A stretch of 41,529 nt of DNA from Clostridiales bacterium (GCA_015655075.1 JAATFT010000046.1:1-41529); one strand, 5' to 3'. Positions 23,141-31,236 are shown, counted from the stretch's first letter. The notes: generated by a model from the sequence alone, not told the origin. Translations and numbers: made by a program.

Positions 23141-23213
23141 AAGCTGTCTCGAATTAGTCCGCCGGAATTTCCGACAAATTGGAAACCGGGGGCCAATTCG
23201 GGACAGCTTTTTT
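23141..23213 (+). terminator. Long terminator after the zinc-ribbon gene
   Basis: AAGCTGTCTCGAATT (23141-23155) pairs with AATTCGGGACAGCTT (23195-23209, one G-U) and a T-run follows. The loop holds a second small hairpin. The motif GAATAGGAATTGCG comes right after at 23217. Confidence 0.88.
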
Positions 23214-23272
23214 AGTGAATAGGAATTGCGTACAGTTGTTTTTCTTAAGCTGCCGTCTGCGGGCAATATTGG

Positions 23273-23301
23273 TTGCAACTGATGTTATATTGTGGTATCC
23301 T
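23273..23301 (+). promoter_or_regulatory. Possible promoter of the YoaK-like gene
   Basis: TTGCAA (23273-23278) and TATCCT (23296-23301) are 17 bp apart, about 130 bp before the start codon. Confidence 0.4.
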
Positions 23302-23432
23302 TTTTTTAAGCATTTTAAAACTGATTTTATTAATTCAGGACAATAGACTGACAGTATAATTTAAGTAACCGACAAGCAGCATCGATGGAAGGTTACGACA
23401 GGAGCTTAGATAAATAAGAGGTGAACGGCACT

Positions 23433-24299
23433 ATGCAAAATAAAAGTATTGTCCCGGATGGAGGAAAAAAAGCTGAGATTACGGAGGCATTAGGGTTTGG
23501 CATGTTATTAGCCGCAATGGGAGGATTTATGGATGCTTATTCCTATACTGTCCGCGGCAGAGTGTTTGCAACGGGCCAGACAGGAAATCTGGTGTTAGGG
23601 GCTTTTAGCCTGGCAAAACAGGATTTCAAGGGTTTGGGACACGCCATGGTGCCCATTGTCGCTTTCTGGATTGGTATTTTTGCGGCGCAGCATTTGAGTT
23701 ATATCCTAAACGAAGAGCGTATTCCCCGTCCTGCTGCTCCAATGGGAATTTGTAAGGAAGCTTCCAGGCGTAAACCTGTTTACGTTCGTCCTTTCCGCTT
23801 TCCTTATACTATATTTCAAAAGAAGCGTGTTAAGTGGAAAGCGGTAGTATTGTTTGCAGAGCTGATGATATTGTTTGGTGTGGGATTGCTGCCGTGCTCG
23901 GTACCGGATATTCTGGCCAATACCGGAATTTCTTTATCGGCGGCAATGCAGTATTCTTCTTTCAGGACCTTTGGAGAAAGCGCTGCTTATGCACCTATAT
24001 TTTGTACAGGGAATATGCGCTCCTGTGCGGAAATGTTTTATAAGTGGATAGTCGGAAAAGACAAAGGCTCCATGAAAAAAGCATTTCATTATACGGCAAT
24101 ACTGATTGCATTTTTTAGCGGGGCGGTATTCGGTGTAAAAAGTTCTGGAATTTACCGTGAAAAAGCTATCTGGTTTGTTTGCGCTTTGCTTGGACTGGCG
24201 CTGTTTATATTACATAAATATAGTGCCGGCTGTTCCGGAATTGGCGATATAAAGGAACCTGCCGTAAAAGACGGACCCGGTTGCCGGGGGAACGGCTAA
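23433..24299 (+). CDS. YoaK/DUF1275 family membrane protein
   Basis: The 288-residue protein has the DUF1275 signature AAMGGFMDAYSYTVRGRVFA followed by TGQTGNLVLGAFSLA, and later ARTFCTGNM-like APIFCTGNMRSC. About six membrane helices are visible. Function of the family is not established; it is a putative small transporter. Between helices 3 and 4 there is a basic insertion of about 40 residues (RIPRPAAPMGICKEASRRKP through QKKRVKW) that makes it longer than the usual ~230 residues. ATG 23433 is preferred because AGAGGTG lies upstream; a GTG at 23421 is the alternative. Confidence 0.85.
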   Translation: MQNKSIVPDGGKKAEITEALGFGMLLAAMGGFMDAYSYTVRGRVFATGQTGNLVLGAFSLAKQDFKGLGHAMVPIVAFWIGIFAAQHLSYILNEERIPRPAAPMGICKEASRRKPVYVRPFRFPYTIFQKKRVKWKAVVLFAELMILFGVGLLPCSVPDILANTGISLSAAMQYSSFRTFGESAAYAPIFCTGNMRSCAEMFYKWIVGKDKGSMKKAFHYTAILIAFFSGAVFGVKSSGIYREKAIWFVCALLGLALFILHKYSAGCSGIGDIKEPAVKDGPGCRGNG

Positions 24300-24303
24300 A
24301 CAA

Positions 24304-24329
24304 GATAACCGGTTCTTCGGTATCTTTTT
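24304..24329 (+). terminator. Terminator after the YoaK-like gene
   Basis: GATAACCG pairs with CGGTATC (one bulged A), followed by five Ts. Confidence 0.7.
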
Positions 24330-24484
24330 GTTACAGTTCAGCCTATGGTACTGCGAGGTGTTTTGAGTGAGTGGAGTGAAGCGAAAGTCACACAAAACCC
24401 AAGACATGTGTGCGCGAAATTATGCATTCTGCATAATTTCTGTGCATCCTTTGTTACAATTCAGCCGCAAGGCTGAACTGTAAC
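24330..24484. repeat. Structured palindromic element C with two competing stems
   Basis: GTTACAGTTCAGCCT (24330-24344) and AGGCTGAACTGTAAC (24470-24484) are perfect complements bracketing the element. The same right arm can instead pair locally with GTTACAATTCAGCC (24453-24466) through a GCAA tetraloop, with one mismatch. Inside are GTTTTGAGTGA/TCACACAAAAC and GAAATTATGCA/TGCATAATTTC (11 bp, TTC loop). A short T-run (ATCTTTTT) follows. Confidence 0.8.
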
Positions 24485-24795
24485 ATCTTTTTGGGGTGTT
24501 GTCCCTGTGATACTTGATTATGAATATGGGATATGTTAATATTAAAGTGTAAAAAAACGAACTGTTTTGCAGTTTATTTGGAAATATGTGTATGTTTACA
24601 TAGAAAAGGGTAAAATAAAATTAACCGTTCAATTACGGTCCGTATACGGCATGTATGGAAATTATAAGGATGATATGGTTTGGCACCGAAGAACTCACTA
24701 TTTTTTAAGATAGCTTGATAAATAGGTTCGACTAACTTGGTTGTTAATACTTTAGATAAAGAAAATTAAAATGATAGAATAAGTGAGGATATTTC
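24485..24795. other. AT-rich intergenic region before rnz
   Basis: No gene, RNA or strong hairpin is seen. The rnz promoter must lie here, but no clear -35/-10 pair stands out. Confidence 0.5.
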
Positions 24796-25710
24796 ATGTT
24801 AGATGTTTGTTTACTCGGTACAAGCGGTATGATGCCTTTGCCGAATCGATGGCTTACCGCATTAATGACCAGGTATAATGGTTCCAGTTTATTGATAGAT
24901 TGCGGTGAAGGAACGCAGATAGCAATTAAGGAAAAGGGGTGGAGTTTTCATCCAATTGATATCATATGTTTTACCCATTATCACGGTGATCATATCGGCG
25001 GGTTGCCGGGATTATTGTTAACCATGGGTAATGCGGACAGAACACAGCCGGTCACCGTAATCGGGCCCAAGGGTTTGGAACGGGTGGTTAACGCGCTTCG
25101 GATCATTGCGCCGGAATTGCCGTTTGACCTTCATTTTATTGAATTATCAGGTCCTACGGAAGAGATTCGAATAAATGGATATGTAATACAGGCGTTTAAG
25201 GTAAATCATAATGTTGTATGTTATGGATATAATATTATAATTGAACGGGGCGGCAGGTTTTTTCTTGAGAAAGCGGAGGAAAACAAAGTTCCCAAAATGT
25301 ACTGGAACCGTCTGCAAAAGGGTGAAATTATCCGGGCGGGAGACAGGGCATATACACCCGATATGGTATTAGGCCCTCCAAGAAAAAGTATTAAGCTTAC
25401 CTATTGTACGGATACCCGTCCTGTTGCTTCCATATGGGAACATGCCACAGAGGCTGATTTGTTTATCTGTGAAGGCATGTATGGTGAAAAAGATAAAGAA
25501 GATAAAGCAATCAATCATAAACATATGACATTTTACGATGCCGCCGGATTAGCTAAGAGGGCCGGTGTACGGGAGCTATGGCTGACCCATTTTAGTCCGT
25601 CTTTGGTGAAACCGGAAGAATATATGGAGGCCGTAAGAGAAATCTTTCCCAATTCCAAGGCCGGTAAAGATGGGAAAAGTATCACTTTAGAGTTTAACCA
25701 TGACGAATGA
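24796..25710 (+). CDS. rnz: Ribonuclease Z
   Basis: The 304-residue metallo-beta-lactamase-fold nuclease has the zinc motif FTHYHGDHIGGLPG (H-x-H-x-D-H), DCGEGTQIAI near the N-terminus, the LTYCTDTRPV Asp motif, NHKHMTFYDAAGLAKRAGV and LWLTHFSP for the last zinc His. RNase Z cuts the 3' trailer of tRNA precursors lacking encoded CCA. Length and motifs are typical. GTGAGGATATTTC precedes the ATG. Confidence 0.96.
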   Translation: MLDVCLLGTSGMMPLPNRWLTALMTRYNGSSLLIDCGEGTQIAIKEKGWSFHPIDIICFTHYHGDHIGGLPGLLLTMGNADRTQPVTVIGPKGLERVVNALRIIAPELPFDLHFIELSGPTEEIRINGYVIQAFKVNHNVVCYGYNIIIERGGRFFLEKAEENKVPKMYWNRLQKGEIIRAGDRAYTPDMVLGPPRKSIKLTYCTDTRPVASIWEHATEADLFICEGMYGEKDKEDKAINHKHMTFYDAAGLAKRAGVRELWLTHFSPSLVKPEEYMEAVREIFPNSKAGKDGKSITLEFNHDE

Positions 25711-25749
25711 ACCGGAAGTTGACGGAAAGATTAATCCCTGAAATGTTCT

Positions 25750-25768
25750 AAAGCGTGTTTGAAAAATG
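25750..25768. repeat. Solo end of a family B repeat
   Basis: AAAGCGTGTTTGAAAAATG differs by one base from the terminal arm of repeat B2 (AGAGCGTGTTTGAAAAATG). The rest of the element is not present. Confidence 0.6.
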
Positions 25769-25826
25769 TATTGCGGCAGGCAAGGTAAAAGGTTAATATT
25801 GTAGATGAAAAATGTTCCGGACACAA

Positions 25827-25850
25827 ACTGATTTTAGAAATAAAATCAGT
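25827..25850. repeat. Perfect 10-bp hairpin with a GAAA loop
   Basis: ACTGATTTTA (25827-25836) pairs with TAAAATCAGT (25841-25850). No T-run follows, so it is not an obvious terminator. Confidence 0.7.
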
Positions 25851-25936
25851 CTGGGGTAAAGTTAATTTATGAGAAAGAGAATTATATTCCGTTGGATAAG
25901 CACTACAGGGAACGGACGGAATATTATGTAAGAAGC

Positions 25937-26011
25937 ACTCTCGGAAACTCCCCCTGTATGCATCTTTGCGGCTGATTTTTTGCCAGCTGCATACAAAGAG
26001 TTTCCGAGAGT
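25937..26011. repeat. Long hairpin immediately upstream of tsaD
   Basis: ACTCTCGGAAACTC (25937-25950) pairs perfectly with GAGTTTCCGAGAGT (25998-26011). After a small internal loop, TGTATGCA (25955-25962) pairs with TGCATACA (25987-25994). It ends about 30 bp before the tsaD start and has no T-run. Confidence 0.82.
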
Positions 26012-26041
26012 ACTCATGTAAGTATATCGGGAGGACAAGTG

Positions 26042-27064
26042 ATGGAAAAAGATATATTAATACTGGCAATTGAAACATCCTGCGATGAGACAGCAGCGGC
26101 AGTCGTCAAAAATGGGAGAAGTGTTCTTTCTAATATAATCTCTTCCCAGATTGACCTCCATACATTGTACGGAGGCGTTGTTCCTGAAATCGCATCCAGA
26201 AAACATATAGAAAAAATTAATCAGGTTATTAAAGAAGCCTTATCGGAGGCCGATGTAACCTTGGAGGATATAGACGCAATCGGCGTTACTTACGGACCCG
26301 GCCTGGTGGGGGCACTTTTAGTCGGGGTAGCACAAGCAAAGGCAATCAGTTATGCCGCCGGCAAACCATTAATCGGAATTCATCATATAGAGGGACATGT
26401 ATCCGCTAATTTTATTGAAAATAAGGATTTAGAGCCTCCCTTTTTATGCCTGATTGTGTCGGGAGGCCATACCCATCTGGTTATAGTAAAAGAATATGGC
26501 AAATATGAAATTATCGGACGAACCCGGGATGACGCAGCCGGAGAAGCTTTTGATAAAGTGGCAAGGGCAATAGGCCTGGGTTATCCGGGGGGGCCCAAGG
26601 TGGATAAACTGGCGAGAAAAGGAGATCGACATGCAGTAGAATTTCCGAGAGCCAATATAGAAGGATTTCCCTATGATTTTAGTTTCAGCGGAGTAAAATC
26701 GGCAGTATTAAATTATCTTAATTCCTGTGCCATGAAAAATGAGCCGGTAAATACGGCGGATATTGCAGCTTCCTTCCAGGAAGCAGTTGTGGATGCGCTG
26801 GTTACTAAAACAATTGCCGCGGCGCAGGAATATCATATGGATAAGGTCGCAATTGCAGGAGGGGTAGCAGCTAATTCCGCATTAAGACAAGCCATGGATG
26901 CCGCCTGTAAGGAACAGGGAATTAATCTGTATTATCCTTCCCCTGTACTTTGTACCGATAATGCGGCCATGATTGGTGCGGCCGCGTATTATGAATATTT
27001 AAGCGGAACCAGACATGGATTGGATTTGAATGCGGTACCGAATCTTAAGATAGGCCAGAGATAG
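26042..27064 (+). CDS. tsaD: tRNA N6-adenosine threonylcarbamoyltransferase TsaD
   Basis: The 340-residue ASKHA-fold enzyme begins [20 protein letters not shown] and has [15 protein letters not shown], the metal-binding [13 protein letters not shown] (H-x-x-x-H), [22 protein letters not shown] [26 protein letters not shown] and CTDNAAMIG. It transfers threonylcarbamoyl to A37 of ANN-reading tRNAs with TsaB/TsaE (21124-22280). ATG 26042 has GGGAGG seven bases upstream; a GTG three bases earlier is less likely. Confidence 0.97.
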   Translation: MEKDILILAIETSCDETAAAVVKNGRSVLSNIISSQIDLHTLYGGVVPEIASRKHIEKINQVIKEALSEADVTLEDIDAIGVTYGPGLVGALLVGVAQAKAISYAAGKPLIGIHHIEGHVSANFIENKDLEPPFLCLIVSGGHTHLVIVKEYGKYEIIGRTRDDAAGEAFDKVARAIGLGYPGGPKVDKLARKGDRHAVEFPRANIEGFPYDFSFSGVKSAVLNYLNSCAMKNEPVNTADIAASFQEAVVDALVTKTIAAAQEYHMDKVAIAGGVAANSALRQAMDAACKEQGINLYYPSPVLCTDNAAMIGAAAYYEYLSGTRHGLDLNAVPNLKIGQR

Positions 27065-27188
27065 CATGGTTGCCCGGCCGGCTTGGTGACGATATTATTT
27101 ATTCTGACCTTTAATTTGCTTGAGATAACAGGCCGCTTGGCTGACTTAAGATTATTACATCTGCATTATTTTGAAAGGTATGAAAGAT

Positions 27189-27968
27189 ATGGGAAACAAA
27201 AGAACAGTTGCAATTGTACTGGCGGCAGGAATGGGAAAAAGAATGCAGAGCAGTACTGCAAAACAGTATTTGCTGTTAGGCGGGAAGCCGATACTTTACT
27301 ATTCCCTGAAAGCTTTTGAAGAGAGTACGGCGCATGAAATTGTTTTAGTAGTGGGTAAAGATGACATTGATTACTGTAAAGAATCCATTCTTAAAGAGTA
27401 TAATTTTAAAAAAGTTTGTCATGTAATCGAAGGGGGAAAAGAGCGCTATCATTCTGTTTATAACGGCTTAAAGGAAATTAAGTCCGCCGATTATGTACTT
27501 ATCCACGACGGCGTCAGACCTTTTGTTACCGTTGAAATAATAGAAGATACAATAAAGAATCTTGAATATCACGGCGCTTGTGTAGTAGGAGTACCCAATA
27601 AGGATACGATTAAACTGGTAAACAGGGAAGGGATTGTAACGGAAACGCCGGACCGGAATAAAATATGGTCCGTTCAAACGCCCCAGGCGTTTTCCTATGA
27701 TATTATTATGCAGGCATATTTTATGATAATGGATGGGATGGCATACAATAGAAAAAAGGAGAACGGCTTAAATAAAGTCACTGATAAGAACTGCAGCGAA
27801 AAATTAAAGAAGGACATTTCCGGAATAAATATCACGGATGACGCTATGGTAGTGGAACATACCATGCATTATCCAATTAAGATGATTATGGGAAGCTATC
27901 GCAATATTAAAATTACGACGCCTGAAGATATTTTGATAGGGGAAGCCTTATTAAATAGCCCGCTCTAA
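27189..27968 (+). CDS. ispD: 2-C-methyl-D-erythritol 4-phosphate cytidylyltransferase
   Basis: The 259-residue nucleotidyltransferase has VAIVLAAGMGKRMQSSTAKQ (CTP loop), VIEGGKERYHSVYNGL, VLIHDGVRPFV, SVQTPQAFSY and ITDDAMVVE, the IspD landmarks of the MEP isoprenoid pathway. It carries about 25 extra residues (NRKKENGLNKVTDKNCSEKL plus KKDISG) just before the ITDDA motif. The start at ATG 27189 is chosen for its spacing from GAAAGG; ATG 27180 and TTG 27171 are in frame. A terminator overlaps the stop codon. Confidence 0.94.
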   Translation: MGNKRTVAIVLAAGMGKRMQSSTAKQYLLLGGKPILYYSLKAFEESTAHEIVLVVGKDDIDYCKESILKEYNFKKVCHVIEGGKERYHSVYNGLKEIKSADYVLIHDGVRPFVTVEIIEDTIKNLEYHGACVVGVPNKDTIKLVNREGIVTETPDRNKIWSVQTPQAFSYDIIMQAYFMIMDGMAYNRKKENGLNKVTDKNCSEKLKKDISGINITDDAMVVEHTMHYPIKMIMGSYRNIKITTPEDILIGEALLNSPL

Positions 27969-28013
27969 ACAGGTGTAAAAGGATTGTTTTCCCTTACAAG
28001 GCACCTGTTTTAA
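27967..28013 (+). terminator. Terminator after ispD
   Basis: AAACAGGTG (27967-27975) pairs with CACCTGTTT (28002-28010), extended inside by GTAA/TTAC. The stop codon of ispD is at the base of the stem. Confidence 0.75.
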
Positions 28014-28063
28014 TATATGATTCAAAAAAGCTTGCTTTGCAAACTCTTTTTTGGATACATGAT

Positions 28064-28130
28064 AAAGAAGCATCTACGAAGCGGATGCTTCTTTTATTTA
28101 TGCGCTCAGACCGGTTTGCAGGACCGGTCT
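28064..28130. repeat. Two hairpins downstream of ispD
   Basis: AAAGAAGCATC/GATGCTTCTTT (28064-28074, 28084-28094) is a perfect 11-bp stem with T/A tracts, usable as a bidirectional terminator. AGACCGGT/ACCGGTCT (28108-28115, 28123-28130) follows. The next 130 bp hold a frame (VRKSGVRVSNYWIYADVQ) that is not recognisable; I see no gene there. Confidence 0.65.
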
Positions 28131-28323
28131 TTGTAATTATCAGGACTTTGCCCGGCATAGGCGTAGCAGAGATGAAGAAAATCGTCAGGAAGTCCGGCGT
28201 CAGGGTATCAAATTACTGGATTTATGCAGATGTACAGGCTGAAAATACTTACATAACATAAAAATTGCATATGTTTGCGGAGGTTTTATAGTAAAAATTG
28301 CACGTCAGTTAAAAAAATGAACC

Positions 28324-28396
28324 TTGTTTCCCGACAATAATTGATGCTAATATCTACTTGTTATTGAAACGGTTGTGCAATTTCAATAACAAGTAG
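28324..28396 (+). promoter_or_regulatory. Promoter and 16-bp inverted repeat before the third transporter
   Basis: TTGTTT (28324-28329) and TAATAT (28348-28353, with TG one base before) are 18 bp apart. Directly after the -10, CTACTTGTTATTGAAA (28354-28369) is perfectly complementary to TTTCAATAACAAGTAG (28381-28396). The palindrome covers the expected start site, so it is either a large operator or a hairpin at the mRNA 5' end. Confidence 0.72.
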
Positions 28397-28435
28397 AGTA
28401 CAAAAATATCATAATGTATAAGGAGGTTTATGAGA

Positions 28436-30010
28436 ATGAAGAGAAGCATGAACAGAGTATGGGCGTTCGCCGTTACCCTTGTAATGGTAATGTCCCTTGC
28501 CCTTACAGGATGCGGAAAGAAAGCTGATCCGGCGGGTTCCGTGACGGAGACCACAGGGGACGGTACTCAGGCAAAAGGAAGCAATGATACGGAGGAGGTT
28601 GTAAAACCGGAAAAAATAACAATGATGGTAGACGGCACCCTGGTAACCAAGGAAAATGGCAGGGATGCATTTGAGGCGAAATGGAAAGAGCTTACCGGTA
28701 TAGATTTGGAGATTATCCAGCCCGACCATGACGCGTATTACGATGTCGTGGGTCAGACATTTGCCAGCGGAGAGTGGCCGGATGTCATTTTACTGGGAAG
28801 TACATATTATGCCGGATATGCGGCGGAAGGCGTACTGTGGGATATGACGCAGGCTTGGGAGAATTCTGAACTGAAAGCTTCAGGAAGAATAAAAGATATA
28901 TCGTTAGTAGAAGGACTCAAGGTGAACGGCAGCCTATATGGCATTGCCCCCGCACGTGGCAACGGGTGCGTCACCTATGTGAAGAAGGCGTGGCTGGACA
29001 AGATGGGGTTATCCGTACCTACAAATTATGCGGAATATATCGCCATGTTGGATGCTTTTATCACGGGTGATCCGGACGGCAACGGCGTGAATGGCGATAC
29101 TTACGGCGTATCCGCAGCGGGTATCATCGGTTCAGAGTCCCCTTATATCAATTATCTCCCCGAGTTTTACCAGGATGCTTATCCGTCTTTTTATCAGGAC
29201 GACTCTGGTGTCTGGGTAGACGGATTTACAGAGCCCTCCATGGTTAGCGCCCTGGAAAGATTAAAGGAGGTATATCAGAAGGGCTATATTGATAAGGAAA
29301 CCTTGACCAACGGTACAAGCGACTGCCGTGACAAGTTCTATGAAGATAAGTTTGGTGTGTTCACTTACTGGGCCGGTACATGGGCCACGAACCTGAAGAC
29401 CAATCTGGAAAAGAATGGACTGGATGGCGAATTAATCCCTCTGGAGCCTCTTAAAGAGGTTGGTTCATACCTGGAGAGACAGGCTCCGTCCTGGTGTATT
29501 ACTTCAAAATGTGAGAATCCGGAAGGCGTATTCAAATATTTCTTTGAGACAATGCTTGACGGCGGAGAGGTTCAGAAGCTGTGGACTTACGGTGTGGAAG
29601 GCACACACTGGTCAACAAAAGCGGAAGAGGTTGTCGGCGGGACTTATTCGGAAGGACAGTTTCATATGCTGGAGAGCCTTGAAGTGCCAGGCACACAGTA
29701 TACAAAGAATCATATCGATCCGATGCTGTCCATCGGCAGCTTTACGGCCTTTGAGGATCCTGGTGTGGGTAGTATTGCTCCGGAAGCAAAGGCATCCCAG
29801 GAGCTATTTAACGCCCATTCTAAACTGGCCGTCCTGGTGCCGTCCAGTGATGTAATGAGCCAGTATAATGGTGATTTAACTACATTAAAGAATGAAATTA
29901 TAGCGAACGTCGTGGTAGACGATATGTCCATCGAAGATGAAATGAAGAGGTTTGAGGCGGAAGGCGCCCAGTGGTCCGAAGCCATTTGCGATGCGTTAAA
30001 CGGACAGTAA
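28436..30010 (+). CDS. ABC transporter oligosaccharide-binding lipoprotein, LplA type
   Basis: The 524-residue protein has a lipoprotein signal (MKRSMNRVWAFAVTLVMVMS, lipobox LTGC, Cys26) followed by a long binding domain (VVGQTFASGEWPDVILLGST, YGIAPARGNGCVTYVKKAWL, TYGVEGTHWS). The size and the YGVEG-HW segment match the binding proteins associated with LplB/YtcP permeases, which handle complex plant or host oligosaccharides. GH43 genes downstream suggest arabinoxylan-type ligands. AGGAGG lies nine bases before ATG 28436; ATG 28430 is in frame but too close. Confidence 0.92.
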   Translation: MKRSMNRVWAFAVTLVMVMSLALTGCGKKADPAGSVTETTGDGTQAKGSNDTEEVVKPEKITMMVDGTLVTKENGRDAFEAKWKELTGIDLEIIQPDHDAYYDVVGQTFASGEWPDVILLGSTYYAGYAAEGVLWDMTQAWENSELKASGRIKDISLVEGLKVNGSLYGIAPARGNGCVTYVKKAWLDKMGLSVPTNYAEYIAMLDAFITGDPDGNGVNGDTYGVSAAGIIGSESPYINYLPEFYQDAYPSFYQDDSGVWVDGFTEPSMVSALERLKEVYQKGYIDKETLTNGTSDCRDKFYEDKFGVFTYWAGTWATNLKTNLEKNGLDGELIPLEPLKEVGSYLERQAPSWCITSKCENPEGVFKYFFETMLDGGEVQKLWTYGVEGTHWSTKAEEVVGGTYSEGQFHMLESLEVPGTQYTKNHIDPMLSIGSFTAFEDPGVGSIAPEAKASQELFNAHSKLAVLVPSSDVMSQYNGDLTTLKNEIIANVVVDDMSIEDEMKRFEAEGAQWSEAICDALNGQ

Positions 30011-30025
30011 TAAGAAGCTGAATAA

Positions 30026-30194
30026 CTAGTGCAGCATTGCATAGATTTCAATGATTTCAGCACCCGCTATTCACGCTGGAGTGCCGCGTTGTCGCAGGTC
30101 AGCGTAGAACACCGCTACGCCTCATTCCTCCGCCTTGCCCCAACGCAAATATCAGGTACTGAAATTCGGCGAAACTTATGCAATGCTGTACTAG
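30026..30194. repeat. Palindromic repeat, family A, copy 2
   Basis: A 169-bp element bounded by CTAG. The arms CTAGTGCAGCATTGCATA (30026-30043) and TATGCAATGCTGTACTAG (30177-30194) pair with one G-U; ATTTCAGCACC and GGTACTGAAAT pair further in. The 25-bp core (30111-30135) is identical to copy 1 at 10859-10883, yet the arm sequences differ from copy 1. It lies between the binding protein and permease genes. Confidence 0.85.
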
Positions 30195-30268
30195 AGCGAA
30201 GTGGTAAAAAACTTTGGAAGAGCTTTTTGCGGCTTTGCTCCCTTTTAAGGAAGGATAGAGTCTTTCAA

Positions 30269-31222
30269 ATGAGCAGGAAAAAGAATGATATAATTATCAG
30301 ACATACAAAATCGTTAAGCAAGAGGATTTATACCTATCGGTGGTTTTACCTTATGTTTATGCCGGTACTGGTGTTTGCCGCTATTTTCTATTACGCACCT
30401 ATCTTTGGTATCCGGTATGCCTTCTATGAATATAAGGGTATTAAAGAGCCGGTATTTATAGCGTTTAAAAATTTTGAAAAGATGTTTTCCATGCAAGGCT
30501 TCCGGGCCGCCTTTCGAAACACACTGGTATTAAGCATTGTAAAGCTTTTGTTAAATACCTTCATGGCGGTAGTCCTTTCCCTGCTGCTCAATGAGATAAT
30601 AAGTCTTAAGTTTAAGAAAGCGGCTCAGACCATCATATACTTACCCCACTTTATGTCCTGGGTAGTTACGGCATCCGTATTTGCCCTCATCCTGTCTCCG
30701 ACACAGGCGGGCCTGGTGAATTCCCTGCTGACCCGTATGGGAATCCTGGAAAGGGGGGCGGAGATTTACTTTTTGGGAAATAAGTCCTGGTGGACTCCGG
30801 TATACTACATAATCAATGTCTGGAAGGATACCGGGTGGGGAACGATTATCTACATGGCAACTCTGTCCTCCATCAGTCCGGAGCTGTATGAGGCGGCCTC
30901 CATCGACGGCGCGGGACGTTTCCAGAAAATGGGATATATCACGCTGCCTTCCCTGGCGAATACAATTATCGTGGTATTAATCTTAAATCTTGCAAAGGTA
31001 ATGAATCTGTTTGAATCTGTGTTTGTACTGCAAAATGATGCGGTTCTCCGGCAGTCCGACGTGCTGCAGACCTATATCTATTACCAGACCTTTAACAGCG
31101 GGGCGTTACCCAATTACGGGTATACGACAGCCGTGGGACTTATAAAATCCATGGTCGGCTGCATTCTGGTTATTGCATGTAACTCTGCCAGCAAAAAAGT
31201 GCGCGGAAGCGGTATTGTATAA
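30269..31222 (+). CDS. ABC transporter permease, LplB type
   Basis: The 317-residue membrane protein starts MSRKKNDIIIRHTKSLSKRI, then YRWFYLMFMPVLVFAAIFYY begins helix 1, followed by APIFGIRYAF, the LplB hallmark region, and the EAA loop YEAASIDGAGRFQKMGYITL. The frame stays open upstream through repeat A2, but that part is repeat sequence; ATG 30269 with AAGGAAGG upstream is the sensible start. It follows the binding protein after the repeat and precedes the YtcP-type permease by 14 bp. The repeat may have displaced the original leader, leaving a weak ribosome site. Confidence 0.92.
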   Translation: MSRKKNDIIIRHTKSLSKRIYTYRWFYLMFMPVLVFAAIFYYAPIFGIRYAFYEYKGIKEPVFIAFKNFEKMFSMQGFRAAFRNTLVLSIVKLLLNTFMAVVLSLLLNEIISLKFKKAAQTIIYLPHFMSWVVTASVFALILSPTQAGLVNSLLTRMGILERGAEIYFLGNKSWWTPVYYIINVWKDTGWGTIIYMATLSSISPELYEAASIDGAGRFQKMGYITLPSLANTIIVVLILNLAKVMNLFESVFVLQNDAVLRQSDVLQTYIYYQTFNSGALPNYGYTTAVGLIKSMVGCILVIACNSASKKVRGSGIV

Positions 31223-31236
31223 GGGAGAGAAGAATT

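Noticed and set aside
24330..24484. Element C as a known riboswitch or T-box
   Set aside because: No T-box motif (TGGNACCGCG) or other conserved aptamer sequence is present; the symmetrical arms look more repeat-like.
28037..28261. A 74-codon plus-strand frame downstream of ispD
   Set aside because: It starts inside a terminator-like hairpin region, lacks a ribosome site and has no recognisable product.
28354..28396. Reading the transporter palindrome as a CcpA cre site
   Set aside because: The loop holds TTGAAACGG but the cre spacing TGNAANCGNTNNCA does not fit without mismatches at fixed positions.
30029..30268. An 80-residue N-terminal extension of the LplB-type permease
   Set aside because: It is encoded by repeat A2; the permease homology and a usable ribosome site begin at ATG 30269.
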